Positions 1 to 6,635 of a stretch of DNA of 44,731 bases are shown here, piece after piece (within the stretch, counting starts at the first letter, position 1; each line of letters opens with the position of its first letter). The notes under the pieces are model-generated. The model ran no database searches, had not been told where the DNA came from, and was given only the letters and a program-made list of their open reading frames with translations. The DNA lies in contig JAERSW010000119.1 of NCBI GenBank assembly GCA_016845305.1, positions 1 to 44,731 on the forward strand. Direction: 5' to 3'. Source of the stretch: Acidimicrobiales bacterium. Lineage in GTDB: Bacteria > Actinomycetota > Acidimicrobiia > Acidimicrobiales > MedAcidi-G1. The position numbers and the translations under genes were made by a program.

Positions 1-1
1 G

Positions 2-74
2 TACGCCCCCTGGGACTCGAACCCAGAACCTGCGGATTAAGAGTCCGATGCTCTACCAATTGAGCTAGAGGCGC
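2..74 (-). tRNA. tRNA-Lys (anticodon CTT)
   Basis: Read on the minus strand, this 73-nt stretch folds as a full cloverleaf. The acceptor stem is GCGCCTC with GGGGCGT (one G-U pair at the end), the D arm contains AGCTCAATTGGTAGAGC, the anticodon loop is CTCTTAA with anticodon CTT, and the T arm is CTGGG/CCCAG with TTCGAGT. CTT reads AAG lysine codons. The discriminator base is A. Whether CCA is encoded cannot be judged because the window ends at base 1. A TAGGAT -10 box lies 12 nt upstream. Confidence 0.96.
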
Positions 75-86
75 TAGCAGCGCCCG

Positions 87-92
87 ATCCTA
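87..92 (-). promoter_or_regulatory. -10 box of tRNA-Lys (TAGGAT)
   Basis: TAGGAT on the minus strand ends 12 nt before the mature 5' end of tRNA-Lys, a normal distance for a short precursor leader. No convincing -35 hexamer is seen. The spacing matches that of tRNA-His (11 nt) and tRNA-Arg (12 nt) in this window. Confidence 0.55.
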
Positions 93-133
93 TCGGTGCC
101 CGTCAGGACGGACGACCGGCGGACCGGACCGCG

Positions 134-212
134 TGGGGTGACCGAGGGGATTCGAACCCCCGACATCCTGGACCACAACCAGGTGCTCTAACCGGACTGA
201 GCTACGGCCACC
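134..212 (-). tRNA. tRNA-His (anticodon GTG), CCA encoded
   Basis: The minus strand gives a complete cloverleaf with anticodon GTG in the loop TTGTGGT, which reads histidine CAC/CAU. The acceptor is GTGGCCG/CGGTCAC, with the extra G at position -1 facing C73 that is the identity mark of bacterial tRNA-His. The 3' CCA is encoded in the DNA (bases 134-136). It lies about 60 nt upstream of tRNA-Lys on the same strand; each gene has its own plausible -10 box. Confidence 0.96.
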
Positions 213-223
213 AAGTGGGCGCC

Positions 224-229
224 ATGCTA
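224..229 (-). promoter_or_regulatory. -10 box of tRNA-His (TAGCAT)
   Basis: TAGCAT on the minus strand lies 11 nt upstream of the tRNA-His 5' end. It sits in the gap that separates the leftward tRNA-His from the rightward oxidoreductase gene. No clear -35 element. Confidence 0.5.
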
Positions 230-313
230 CGGCCTGCCCGACCTGCTCCCGCCCCGGTTGACCGGCCCGGGTGGGGGTCGTCGGCCACCTCGACGGTGTG
301 CGATCCTGCCCCG

Positions 314-1447
314 GTGACGACGAGGGTGGCGGTCATCGGCGGGGGCATCGCGGGCGTCAGCGTCGCCCACCACCTCCTCGAGGCCGACCCGACGCTCGAC
401 GTGGTCCTCCTCGAGATGGAGGCCACCCTGGCGCAGCACACCACCGGCCGTTCGGCCGCCCTGCTGCTCGAGAACCTCGGCACGCCGTCGATGCGGGCCC
501 TGTGTTCGGCCAGCCTGGGGCACCTGCGCGACACCCCCGACGACCTCGTCGACGCCCCGCTGCTGACCCACCGTCGGGTGCTGCACGTGGCCACCGTCGA
601 CCAGAACGAGGCGACCGACCAGATGCTGGCCGAGGGCGTCGAGTCGGCCACCACCCCGACCGTCGAGGTGACCGTCGACGAGGCCATGCGGCTCTTCCCG
701 CCGTTGCGCCGCGAACGGATCCACCGGGCCATCGTCGAACCGGACAGCGCCGACATCGACGTCGGCGGCCTCCACCAGTCGTTCGTCCGGGGCCTGCGTC
801 GGGCCGGCGGCCGCATCGCCACCTCCACCCGGGTCGACGCCGCCAGCCCCGACGGCGACGGCTGGCGCCTCGACACCACCGACGGGCCCGTCGGCGCCGA
901 CGTGGTCGTGAACTGTGCCGGGGCGTGGGGCGACGTGGTGGCCGCCCGGGCCGGCGTGGAACCGGTCGGCCTCCAGCCGATGCGACGCACGGCGTTCATG
1001 GTCGACGGCCCCGGGGTCGACCCCACGGGCTGGGCGTTCACCGGCGACATGCAGCACCTCTGGTACCTGCGCGACGACGGCCCGCAGATGTTCTGCTCGC
1101 TGGCCGAGGAGAACCCGTCGGAGCCGTGCGACCCCAAGCCCGAGGAACTCGACGTGGCGTTGGCCATCGACCGGCTCAACGAGGCCACGACGCTGGGCAT
1201 CCGGTCGGTCAACTCGGCGTGGGTGGGCCTGCGGACCTTCTCGCCGGACCGCTCCATGGTGATCGGCCCCGAGCCCGACCAGCCGGGCTTTGTGTGGTGC
1301 GTCGGCCAGGGTGGGACCGGCATCCAGACGTCGCCCGGTGCCGGCCGACTCGCCGCACGACTGGCCCTCGGCCTCGATCTGGGCGACGACTTCCCCGGCC
1401 TGGACCCCTCCGAGGTCAGACCCGACCGGTTCCGGACCCGCCGGTAG
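314..1447 (+). CDS. FAD-dependent D-amino-acid dehydrogenase, DauA-like (DAO family)
   Basis: A 377-residue flavoprotein of the DAO superfamily that probably oxidises an amine or D-amino acid. The dinucleotide fold GGGIAG begins about seven residues from the chosen GTG start. The open frame extends upstream to 215, but that extension is low-complexity and would run up to the tRNA-His gene. The overall pattern, recalled rather than searched, resembles Pseudomonas D-arginine dehydrogenase DauA: HTTGRSAA near the flavin, DSADIDVGGLHQ, VVNCAGAWGD, GLQPMRRTAF with an arginine where DauA binds substrate carboxylate, WVGLRTF, and GQGGTGIQTSPG near the C-terminus. DauA's active-site tyrosine appears to be leucine and its acidic specificity residue aspartate, so the substrate may differ. 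No Shine-Dalgarno is seen. The TAG stop is part of the -10 box of the following tRNA-Arg. Alternative calls are a sarcosine-oxidase-like or another DAO enzyme. Confidence 0.78.
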   Translation: MTTRVAVIGGGIAGVSVAHHLLEADPTLDVVLLEMEATLAQHTTGRSAALLLENLGTPSMRALCSASLGHLRDTPDDLVDAPLLTHRRVLHVATVDQNEATDQMLAEGVESATTPTVEVTVDEAMRLFPPLRRERIHRAIVEPDSADIDVGGLHQSFVRGLRRAGGRIATSTRVDAASPDGDGWRLDTTDGPVGADVVVNCAGAWGDVVAARAGVEPVGLQPMRRTAFMVDGPGVDPTGWAFTGDMQHLWYLRDDGPQMFCSLAEENPSEPCDPKPEELDVALAIDRLNEATTLGIRSVNSAWVGLRTFSPDRSMVIGPEPDQPGFVWCVGQGGTGIQTSPGAGRLAARLALGLDLGDDFPGLDPSEVRPDRFRTRR

Positions 1448-1450
1448 CCT
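1445..1450 (+). promoter_or_regulatory. -10 box of tRNA-Arg (TAGCCT), overlapping a stop codon
   Basis: TAGCCT lies 12 nt before the tRNA-Arg 5' end. Its first three bases are the TAG stop codon of the preceding oxidoreductase gene, so coding end and promoter core are the same bases. Confidence 0.55.
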
Positions 1451-1462
1451 CGGCGGGACTCC

Positions 1463-1535
1463 GCCCCCGTAGCTCAGCGGACAGAGCGGTGGCCTTCTAA
1501 TCCACTGGTCGGAGGTTCGAATCCTCCCGGGGGCA
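1463..1535 (+). tRNA. tRNA-Arg (anticodon TCT)
   Basis: A 73-nt cloverleaf: acceptor GCCCCCG/CGGGGGC, D arm with AGCTCAGCGGACAGAGC, anticodon loop CTTCTAA with anticodon TCT, T arm GGAGG/CCTCC with TTCGAAT, discriminator A, and no encoded CCA. TCT reads AGA arginine codons, which are very rare in the high-GC genes here. A methyltransferase gene starts 30 nt downstream and may be read through from the same promoter. Confidence 0.96.
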
Positions 1536-1565
1536 CGACCGTCCACCGACCGAGGTCCCAACGCC

Positions 1566-2420
1566 ATGGCCGACACCTCCGACGAGCGTCCCGCCGCCAT
1601 GAAGGGGCCCGGTTCCATGAAGGGGATGGCCCTCTACCACCACGTGGATCGGGTGGCGAACGAGCTGCGGGAACTCGGCGACGGCCCGCTGGACCCGGCC
1701 GACCTGGCCGGCTTCGACCAGCTCCACTACCACGGCACCGACGCCGTCGACGCGGCCACCCGCACCCTCGGCCTGGGGTCGGGAAACTCAGTGCTGGAGG
1801 TCGGGTCCGGCCTTGGCGGTCCGGCCCGGTGGATCGCGGCGACCACCGGTGCCGCCGTCACCGCCCTCGAGCTCCAGGCCGACCACCACGGCGTCGCCAC
1901 CGAGCTCACCGCCCGCTGCGGCCTCGACGACCGGGTCACCCACGTGTGCGGCGACGCCCTGGCCCACGACTGGGGCGACCAGCGGTTCGACGCCGTCGTC
2001 AGCTGGTTGGCGCTGTACCACATCCCCGATCGGCCCCGACTCCTGGACCGCCTGCGGGCCGTGCTGTCGACCGACGGTCAGGTGTACGTCGAGGACCTGT
2101 GTGCCGGGCCGGCGGTAGGAGACGCCGACCGGGACGAGCTGTCGACCGAGCTGGCCGCCAACCACCTCCCGGACCTCGACCGCTACGCCGCCGAGATCGC
2201 CGACGCCGGCTTCGAGGTCGTGGCCTGCGACGACATGACCGGCGACTGGGCGGCGTTCACCCGGCAGCGGCTCGACGCCTACGACGCCGACCGGGATCGG
2301 CACCTCCGGGTCCACGGGCCCGACGTCGTCGACACCCTGCGGGCCTTCTACGCCCGGATGGTCCGCCTGCTCGGCGACGGCACCCTCGCCGGGGTGCGCC
2401 TCCACGCCCGACGCACCTGA
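1566..2420 (+). CDS. Class I SAM-dependent methyltransferase (small-molecule type)
   Basis: A 284-residue methyltransferase. Motif I of the Rossmann fold is VLEVGSGLGGPARW at about residues 77-89, followed by the acidic ribose-binding strand (ALELQ), the motif II/III region GDALAHDWGDQRFD and VVSWLALYHIPDR. The long N-terminal segment, the GSGLGGPARW version of motif I and the C-terminal helix ending ARMVRLLGDGTLAGVRLHARR resemble glycine/sarcosine/dimethylglycine N-methyltransferases and related enzymes, so an amine or other small metabolite is a reasonable substrate class; this is inference. ATG 1566 is preceded by GAGG about 10 nt upstream. Only 30 nt separate it from tRNA-Arg and no separate promoter is obvious. 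It runs convergently into the alpha/beta hydrolase with a 37-nt gap. Confidence 0.8.
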   Translation: MADTSDERPAAMKGPGSMKGMALYHHVDRVANELRELGDGPLDPADLAGFDQLHYHGTDAVDAATRTLGLGSGNSVLEVGSGLGGPARWIAATTGAAVTALELQADHHGVATELTARCGLDDRVTHVCGDALAHDWGDQRFDAVVSWLALYHIPDRPRLLDRLRAVLSTDGQVYVEDLCAGPAVGDADRDELSTELAANHLPDLDRYAAEIADAGFEVVACDDMTGDWAAFTRQRLDAYDADRDRHLRVHGPDVVDTLRAFYARMVRLLGDGTLAGVRLHARRT

Positions 2421-2457
2421 CCGACGGTCGGCCGGGCCCGGTTGCTGGCCCAGCCGC

Positions 2458-3237
2458 TCAGGCGTCGCGGTGGCGCAGGAGGAAGTCCCGCACCGGTCCG
2501 AGGACCCGCTCGGGCGCCTCGATCAGGATCGAGTGCTTCAGGTCGTCGAGGATCACCAGCTCCGAATCGGGCAGCTCATCGGCGATGAACCGGTTCAGGC
2601 GCGGGTTGCAGCCCCCGTCGAACTCGCCGGTCATCACCAGGCACGGGCACGCCACCTCGTGCAGCCACGGGCCCATCTCGGCCCCGGCGTACACGTCGAA
2701 CACGCTGAGGAAGACCTCCTCCGGCGTGCCGAGGACCTGTTCGATCCGGTTCTGGATGGCGTCCGGGCGGGCTTCGATGAACTCGTCGGTGTACCAGCGG
2801 TCCAGCAGCGTGCCGAGCACCGGTTCGACGCCCTCGGCGCGCATCTTGGCGACGACGCCCTGCACCTTGGCGCTGTCGTCCTCTGTGCGGCCCGCGGCCG
2901 TGGACAGCAGCACCACGCTGGCCGTGTGCTCCGGGTGGGCCCGGGCGTAGGCGGGGCCGATCTGGCCGCCCAGGGAGTGGCCGATCACGTGGATGCGGTC
3001 GTGGCCGAGCCGCTGGCGCAGCGCCTCGAGGTCGTCGACGAGGTCGTCGAGGCTGTACGGCACCGGGGCGACCGGGCTCTCGCCGTGGCCGCGCAGGTCG
3101 TAGCGCACGCAGGTGAAGTGCTCCTCGAGGCCGGGGATGATCCCGTCCCACGTGACCCGGCGGCTGCCGATCCCGTGGACCATGTACAACGGCGGTCCCT
3201 CGCCGGAGATCGTGTACAAGACGTCGACGGCACCCAT
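2458..3237 (-). CDS. Alpha/beta hydrolase
   Basis: A 259-residue alpha/beta-hydrolase-fold enzyme. The oxyanion-hole motif is HGIGS (residues 21-25), the nucleophile elbow GHSLGG places Ser88, and the remaining triad is Asp207 in GEFDGG and His235 in DLKHSIL. This order and spacing fit esterases, lactonases and C-C bond hydrolases of the 3-oxoadipate enol-lactonase/MhpC type. ATG 3237 was chosen because AGGAG lies about 10 nt upstream and the fold starts at once; the open frame continues upstream without recognisable sequence. It is the last gene of a leftward operon with BVMO, luciferase-like monooxygenase and tautomerase, where a hydrolase opening a lactone or cleaving a ring-fission product would fit. 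The exact substrate is unknown. Confidence 0.85.
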   Translation of the reverse strand: MGAVDVLYTISGEGPPLYMVHGIGSRRVTWDGIIPGLEEHFTCVRYDLRGHGESPVAPVPYSLDDLVDDLEALRQRLGHDRIHVIGHSLGGQIGPAYARAHPEHTASVVLLSTAAGRTEDDSAKVQGVVAKMRAEGVEPVLGTLLDRWYTDEFIEARPDAIQNRIEQVLGTPEEVFLSVFDVYAGAEMGPWLHEVACPCLVMTGEFDGGCNPRLNRFIADELPDSELVILDDLKHSILIEAPERVLGPVRDFLLRHRDA

Positions 3238-3281
3238 GGTCTGCTCCTGCTCTGCTGGTCTGCGGTCCGTGTGCGGCCGGC

Positions 3282-3467
3282 CTACTTGTCGGACATCAGC
3301 TCGCCGCCGACGCCCCAGTCCTCGCGTTCCACCTCGGTGATGACGACGTGCAGCCGGTCGCCGGCACCGCCGCACGCCCGGACGAAGCCGTCCGTGAGCT
3401 CGCGGACCAGGTCGCGCTTCTGGTCGACGGTGCGACCGGGGAACATCTCGACGCGGATGATGGGCAT
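3282..3467 (-). CDS. 4-oxalocrotonate tautomerase family protein
   Basis: A 61-residue protein of the typical size for the 4-oxalocrotonate tautomerase family. It starts MPIIRVEMFPGRT: removal of Met exposes the catalytic N-terminal proline, and the GRT arginine is the usual substrate-binding Arg11. These enzymes form hexamers and shift double bonds in 2-hydroxymuconate-like compounds during aromatic catabolism; some members act as dehalogenases or hydratases. A Shine-Dalgarno AGGAG lies about 7 nt before the ATG. It sits 44 nt upstream of the alpha/beta hydrolase and 86 nt downstream of the luciferase-like monooxygenase on the same strand, so it is probably co-transcribed with them. Function beyond the family is inferred from the neighbourhood. 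Confidence 0.9.
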   Translation of the reverse strand: MPIIRVEMFPGRTVDQKRDLVRELTDGFVRACGGAGDRLHVVITEVEREDWGVGGELMSDK

Positions 3468-3508
3468 GGATCGGCTCCTGGTGGTTCGGCGGGTGACGGG
3501 CAGTCTGG

Positions 3509-3565
3509 CCTATGCGGCGACCCTGCCCTGCCTACGCGGCGGCCCTGCCCTGCCTACGCGGCGGC
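3509..3565. repeat. 22-bp tandem repeat at the 3' end of the luciferase-like gene
   Basis: Two 22-bp units (3509-3530 and 3531-3552) and a partial third (3553-3565) follow head to tail. The first unit has two substitutions relative to the second. The partial copy contains the stop codon of the luciferase-like monooxygenase; the other copies lie just after the stop and contain further in-frame-looking GCCGCCGCGTAG segments. It looks like replication slippage that duplicated the gene's terminal codons and stop. Confidence 0.85.
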
Positions 3566-4588
3566 GGGGACCTGCTGCAGGTGGGGGAGCACGTCGGTGG
3601 CGAAGCGCTCCATGGCCTCGAGGTGCTCGCCCTGCGGCTGGCCGAGGTTCGAGCTCAGGATCACCTCGTCGATGCCGGCCTCGGCGTACTCGGCGAGCCG
3701 GTCGACCATCTCGTCGGCCTGGCAGATGACGAGGTTCTCCTCGAGCTCCTCGATGGTCTGCGCCCTCGGGAGCGGGGCGACGTCGCCGCCGTGCACGATG
3801 CCGGGACCGGTGAACACGTTGTCGAACCGGCTGTAGTAGTCGTGGGCCATCTGGACCATGCGGCGGGTCTCGGCCTCGGAGTCGGTGCAGTAGATGACCC
3901 GCGACATCATGATCCGCAGGTCGCGGCCGGCGTCGCCCATCTCGGCCTTGGCCTCCTTGTGGGCGGCGATCTGGGCCCTGAACAGCTCGGGCTTGCCGGC
4001 CAGCGGTGTCGTCTGGATGTCGAAGCCGCGCTTCGTGCAGGCGGCGATGCCGGGTGGGTTCATGACGGCGACCATGACCTTCGGCATGGGCTGGGTCATG
4101 GGGCGGGGCATGATCGTGAGCGGTTCGAAGCGGTAGTACTCGCCGTCCCACGACACCTCCTCCTCGGTGAGCAGGGCGATGAGGACGTCGAGGCTCTCGT
4201 CGAACTTCGGCTTGGACTCCTCGATGGGGGAGCCGAGGCGGGCCATCTCGTAGGCGAAGGCGCCGCGGCCCACGCCGAGGACGAGGCGGCCGTCGGTGAG
4301 GATGTCGGCCTGGACGACCTCGCCGGCGAAGACCCGCATGTCGCGCAGCGGGAGCACGGCGACCGACGTGACCAGCTCGAGGTGCTCGGTCATGCAGGCC
4401 ACCTTGACGGCCATCTGCAACGGCGACGGCATGAGCAGCACGTTGATGAGGTGGTGCTCGGGCAGCGTGATGCCCCGATAGCCGAGGCGTTCGGCGTGCA
4501 CGGCCTGCTCGACCATGTCGTCGTAGAGGCGCTTGCCGCCGTACGACAGGTCGGGGAGGTAGCTGGAGAGGAAGTGGTTGGCCTCCAC
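3554..4588 (-). CDS. Luciferase-like flavin monooxygenase (LLM family)
   Basis: A 344-residue protein of the bacterial luciferase-like (TIM-barrel) family, in which FMNH2- or F420-dependent enzymes oxidise alkanes, ketones or other substrates. Visible family features are an N-terminal strand followed by YDDMVEQAVHAERLGYRGITLPEHHL, the segment RLVLGVGRGAFAYEMARLGSP, FDESLDVLIALLTEEEVSWDGEYYRF, and a C-terminal helix carrying the AEAGIDEVIL motif. Length is normal. The frame runs upstream to 5305 but overlaps the BVMO gene, so the GTG at 4588 is taken as start; no Shine-Dalgarno is seen there and instead a perfect hairpin (4596-4618) ends 7 nt before it. It is between BVMO and the tautomerase in a leftward operon. 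Whether it uses FMN or F420 is not decidable here. Confidence 0.85.
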   Translation of the reverse strand: MEANHFLSSYLPDLSYGGKRLYDDMVEQAVHAERLGYRGITLPEHHLINVLLMPSPLQMAVKVACMTEHLELVTSVAVLPLRDMRVFAGEVVQADILTDGRLVLGVGRGAFAYEMARLGSPIEESKPKFDESLDVLIALLTEEEVSWDGEYYRFEPLTIMPRPMTQPMPKVMVAVMNPPGIAACTKRGFDIQTTPLAGKPELFRAQIAAHKEAKAEMGDAGRDLRIMMSRVIYCTDSEAETRRMVQMAHDYYSRFDNVFTGPGIVHGGDVAPLPRAQTIEELEENLVICQADEMVDRLAEYAEAGIDEVILSSNLGQPQGEHLEAMERFATDVLPHLQQVPAAA

Positions 4589-4595
4589 CGGGCAA

Positions 4596-4618
4596 GTCTG
4601 GCGCGGAGAACGCCAGAC
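4596..4618 (-). promoter_or_regulatory. Perfect inverted repeat just before the luciferase-like gene start
   Basis: GTCTGGCG and CGCCAGAC flank a 7-nt loop in the 44-nt gap between the BVMO stop and the GTG start. In the leftward transcript the 8-bp hairpin ends 7 nt from the start codon, where a Shine-Dalgarno would normally be, and no U-tract follows. It could be a translational control or RNA-processing element; a weak terminator is less likely. Confidence 0.6.
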
Positions 4619-4632
4619 GGGACGAACGAGGC

Positions 4633-6132
4633 TCAGCCGCTGAGGACGTAGGCGTCGAGGTCGGGGGCGGCCATCCGGCGCTGGAACTCCCGGAACGGCC
4701 ACGGCCACGCCATGGGCACCCCCCGGTCGTCGAGGTACCAGCTGTTGCATCCCGTGGCCCACACCGTCTTCGAGGCCGCCGCCACCCGGGCCTCCTCGTG
4801 GGATTCGGTGGCCTCGACCGACGGCTCGACCAGGCGGCACTCGCCGGCGGCGATTTGGTCGACCAGCTGCAGCGAGTACTCCACCTGCAGCTCGGCCACC
4901 TCGATCAACGAGAAGTTGCCGACCGGCCCGTTCGGACCGTTGACCATGAACAAGTTGGGCAGTCCCGGGACGCTCAACGACAGGTAGGCGGTGGGGCGCT
5001 CGGCCCACGCCTCGGACAGGCGCACCCCGGTCGGCCCGACGACCTCCATGGGGCGCAGGAACCGGTCGACCCGGAAGCCGGTGGCCAGCACCAGGACGTC
5101 GAGCTCGTGGAACCGGCCGTTGACGGTGCGGATGCCGCCGGCCTCGATGCGGTCGATGTCGGTGGTGACGAGGTGGGCGTTGGGCCGCTGGATGGCACCG
5201 TAGAAGTCCTCGGCGACGATGAGCCGCTTGCAGGCCGCCCGGTGGTCCGGGGTGAGGCGGGCCCTCAGGTCCGGGTCGGCCACGGTGTCGAGGTTCTCCC
5301 GGCACATCTCGGCGATCTTGACCAGTTGCGGGGAGTCGGCGTCGACCACGGCGTTGGCGAACCCGTCGGCGAACAGTTCCGAGACCTCGTAGTGCAGCTG
5401 CATCTGCGCCTCGGGGTCGGCCCGGAAGGCGGCCTTCTCATCGTCGGTGTACGCCGGGTTGACCTGCGGCAGCACCCACTGGGCGGTGCGCTGGAACAAG
5501 TGGAGCTCGGCGACGTCGTCGACGATGGCGCCGACGGTCTGCACCGCCGACGAGCCGGTGCCGACGATGCCGACCCGGCGACCAGCCAGCGGAACGTCCT
5601 CGTCCCACCGGGCCGTGTGGACCAGGTCGCCGGCGAAGTCATCCAGCCCGTCGAGGCCGGGGACGAACGGATGGTGCAGGACCCCGGTCGCGGCGATGAC
5701 CACGTCGGCGACGTCGGTGCGACCGCTGTCGGTGCGCAGGTGCCAGCGGTGGCCGTCGTGCTCGGCGTGGACGACCTCCTCGCCGTAGACGACGGAGCGC
5801 TCCACGTCGTGGTCGGCGGCCACTTTCTCGAGGTACGCCTGGATCTCGGCGCCCGGCGAGAAGCGGTGCGACCAGTCGGGGTTCGGGGCGAACGAGAAGC
5901 TGTAGAGCACCGACGGGACGTCGCAGGCCACGCCCGGGTAGCGGTTCTCGCGCCACGTGCCGCCGAGCCGGTCGGCCTTCTCGTAGACGACGACGTCCTC
6001 GAAGCCGCGTGCCCGCAGGCGGATGACGGCGAGGATCCCCGACACGCCGGCCCCGATGACCACGAAGCGCAGGTTCCGCCGCCCGTCGGGGAGGAGGTCG
6101 CCCGAGGAGGTCCGGTCGTCGAGGTCGGTCAC
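4633..6132 (-). CDS. Baeyer-Villiger-type flavin monooxygenase
   Basis: A 499-residue class B flavoprotein monooxygenase. The FAD fold GAGVSG is at residues 27-32 and the NADPH fold GTGSSA at 191-196. Between them the Baeyer-Villiger fingerprint FxGxxxHxxxW is present without change (F166, G168, H172, W176), followed by Asp177. LATGFR near residue 345 is the second family motif. Such enzymes insert oxygen next to a ketone to give an ester or lactone using NADPH and O2. Start is GTG 6132 with no clear Shine-Dalgarno. It is first in the leftward string of luciferase-like enzyme, tautomerase and alpha/beta hydrolase; a BVMO product could be opened by that hydrolase. It is divergent from arfB with an 86-nt gap. 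The substrate (cyclic ketone, steroid or other) cannot be read. Confidence 0.92.
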   Translation of the reverse strand: MTDLDDRTSSGDLLPDGRRNLRFVVIGAGVSGILAVIRLRARGFEDVVVYEKADRLGGTWRENRYPGVACDVPSVLYSFSFAPNPDWSHRFSPGAEIQAYLEKVAADHDVERSVVYGEEVVHAEHDGHRWHLRTDSGRTDVADVVIAATGVLHHPFVPGLDGLDDFAGDLVHTARWDEDVPLAGRRVGIVGTGSSAVQTVGAIVDDVAELHLFQRTAQWVLPQVNPAYTDDEKAAFRADPEAQMQLHYEVSELFADGFANAVVDADSPQLVKIAEMCRENLDTVADPDLRARLTPDHRAACKRLIVAEDFYGAIQRPNAHLVTTDIDRIEAGGIRTVNGRFHELDVLVLATGFRVDRFLRPMEVVGPTGVRLSEAWAERPTAYLSLSVPGLPNLFMVNGPNGPVGNFSLIEVAELQVEYSLQLVDQIAAGECRLVEPSVEATESHEEARVAAASKTVWATGCNSWYLDDRGVPMAWPWPFREFQRRMAAPDLDAYVLSG

Positions 6133-6206
6133 GTCGGCGAGTTCATCAGGGGGTGCGGTGCCGCGGCCAGTCCGGCGGGGTCCCGGGGCCGTGGACGGCC
6201 TGCCCG

Positions 6207-6212
6207 TAGCGT
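6207..6212 (+). promoter_or_regulatory. -10 box of arfB (TAGCGT), leaderless
   Basis: TAGCGT ends 6 nt before ATG 6219. With the usual 6-7 nt from -10 to +1, transcription would begin at or next to the start codon. No Shine-Dalgarno is present. Confidence 0.55.
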
Positions 6213-6218
6213 CGGTCC

Positions 6219-6635
6219 ATGGCCGACGGCGATCGGGTGCTGTCGGCGGGGCCGGGATGTCGGGTGCCCGCCGAGGAGGTGCGGTGGCGGTTCGGCCCGT
6301 CGGGCGGACCCGGCGGCCAGCACGCCAACCGTGCCCACACCCGTGTCGAGGCCGAGCTGGACCTGTCGTCGGCCCGTGGCATCGACGACGACGTCCGGGC
6401 CCGGTTGGTGGCCCGCCTGGGGGCGACGGTCCGGGTGGTCGTCGACCGTTCCCGGTCCCAGGTCCGCAACCGCGAACGCGCCCTCGACGAGATCCAGCGG
6501 CGGCTGCAGGAGGCCCTCGTCGAACAGGCGAAGCGGCGGCCGACCCGCCCGGGGCGGGGTGCGGTGGAGCGCCGGCTCGAGGCGAAGCGCCAGCGCGGCG
6601 CCCGGAAGGCCGACCGCCGCCGCGACTGGGACTAG
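6219..6635 (+). CDS. arfB: Peptidyl-tRNA hydrolase ArfB (ribosome rescue)
   Basis: A 138-residue protein of the ArfB/YaeJ/ICT1 family, which releases peptides from ribosomes stalled on mRNAs without a stop codon. The class I release-factor motif GPSGGPGGQHANR places the catalytic GGQ at residues 32-34. The rest of the small RF-3 domain follows, and the C-terminal 35 residues are rich in Arg and Lys, as expected for the tail that inserts into the empty mRNA channel. There is no codon-recognition domain, which separates it from RF1/RF2. A TAGCGT box 6 nt upstream suggests a leaderless mRNA. Its TAG stop overlaps that of the convergent amidase gene within a shared CTAG. Confidence 0.92.
   Translation: MADGDRVLSAGPGCRVPAEEVRWRFGPSGGPGGQHANRAHTRVEAELDLSSARGIDDDVRARLVARLGATVRVVVDRSRSQVRNRERALDEIQRRLQEALVEQAKRRPTRPGRGAVERRLEAKRQRGARKADRRRDWD

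Noticed and set aside
4589-5305. N-terminal extension of the luciferase-like protein into the BVMO gene
   Set aside because: The extension has no family sequence and the BVMO on the same strand in another frame is complete with all motifs.
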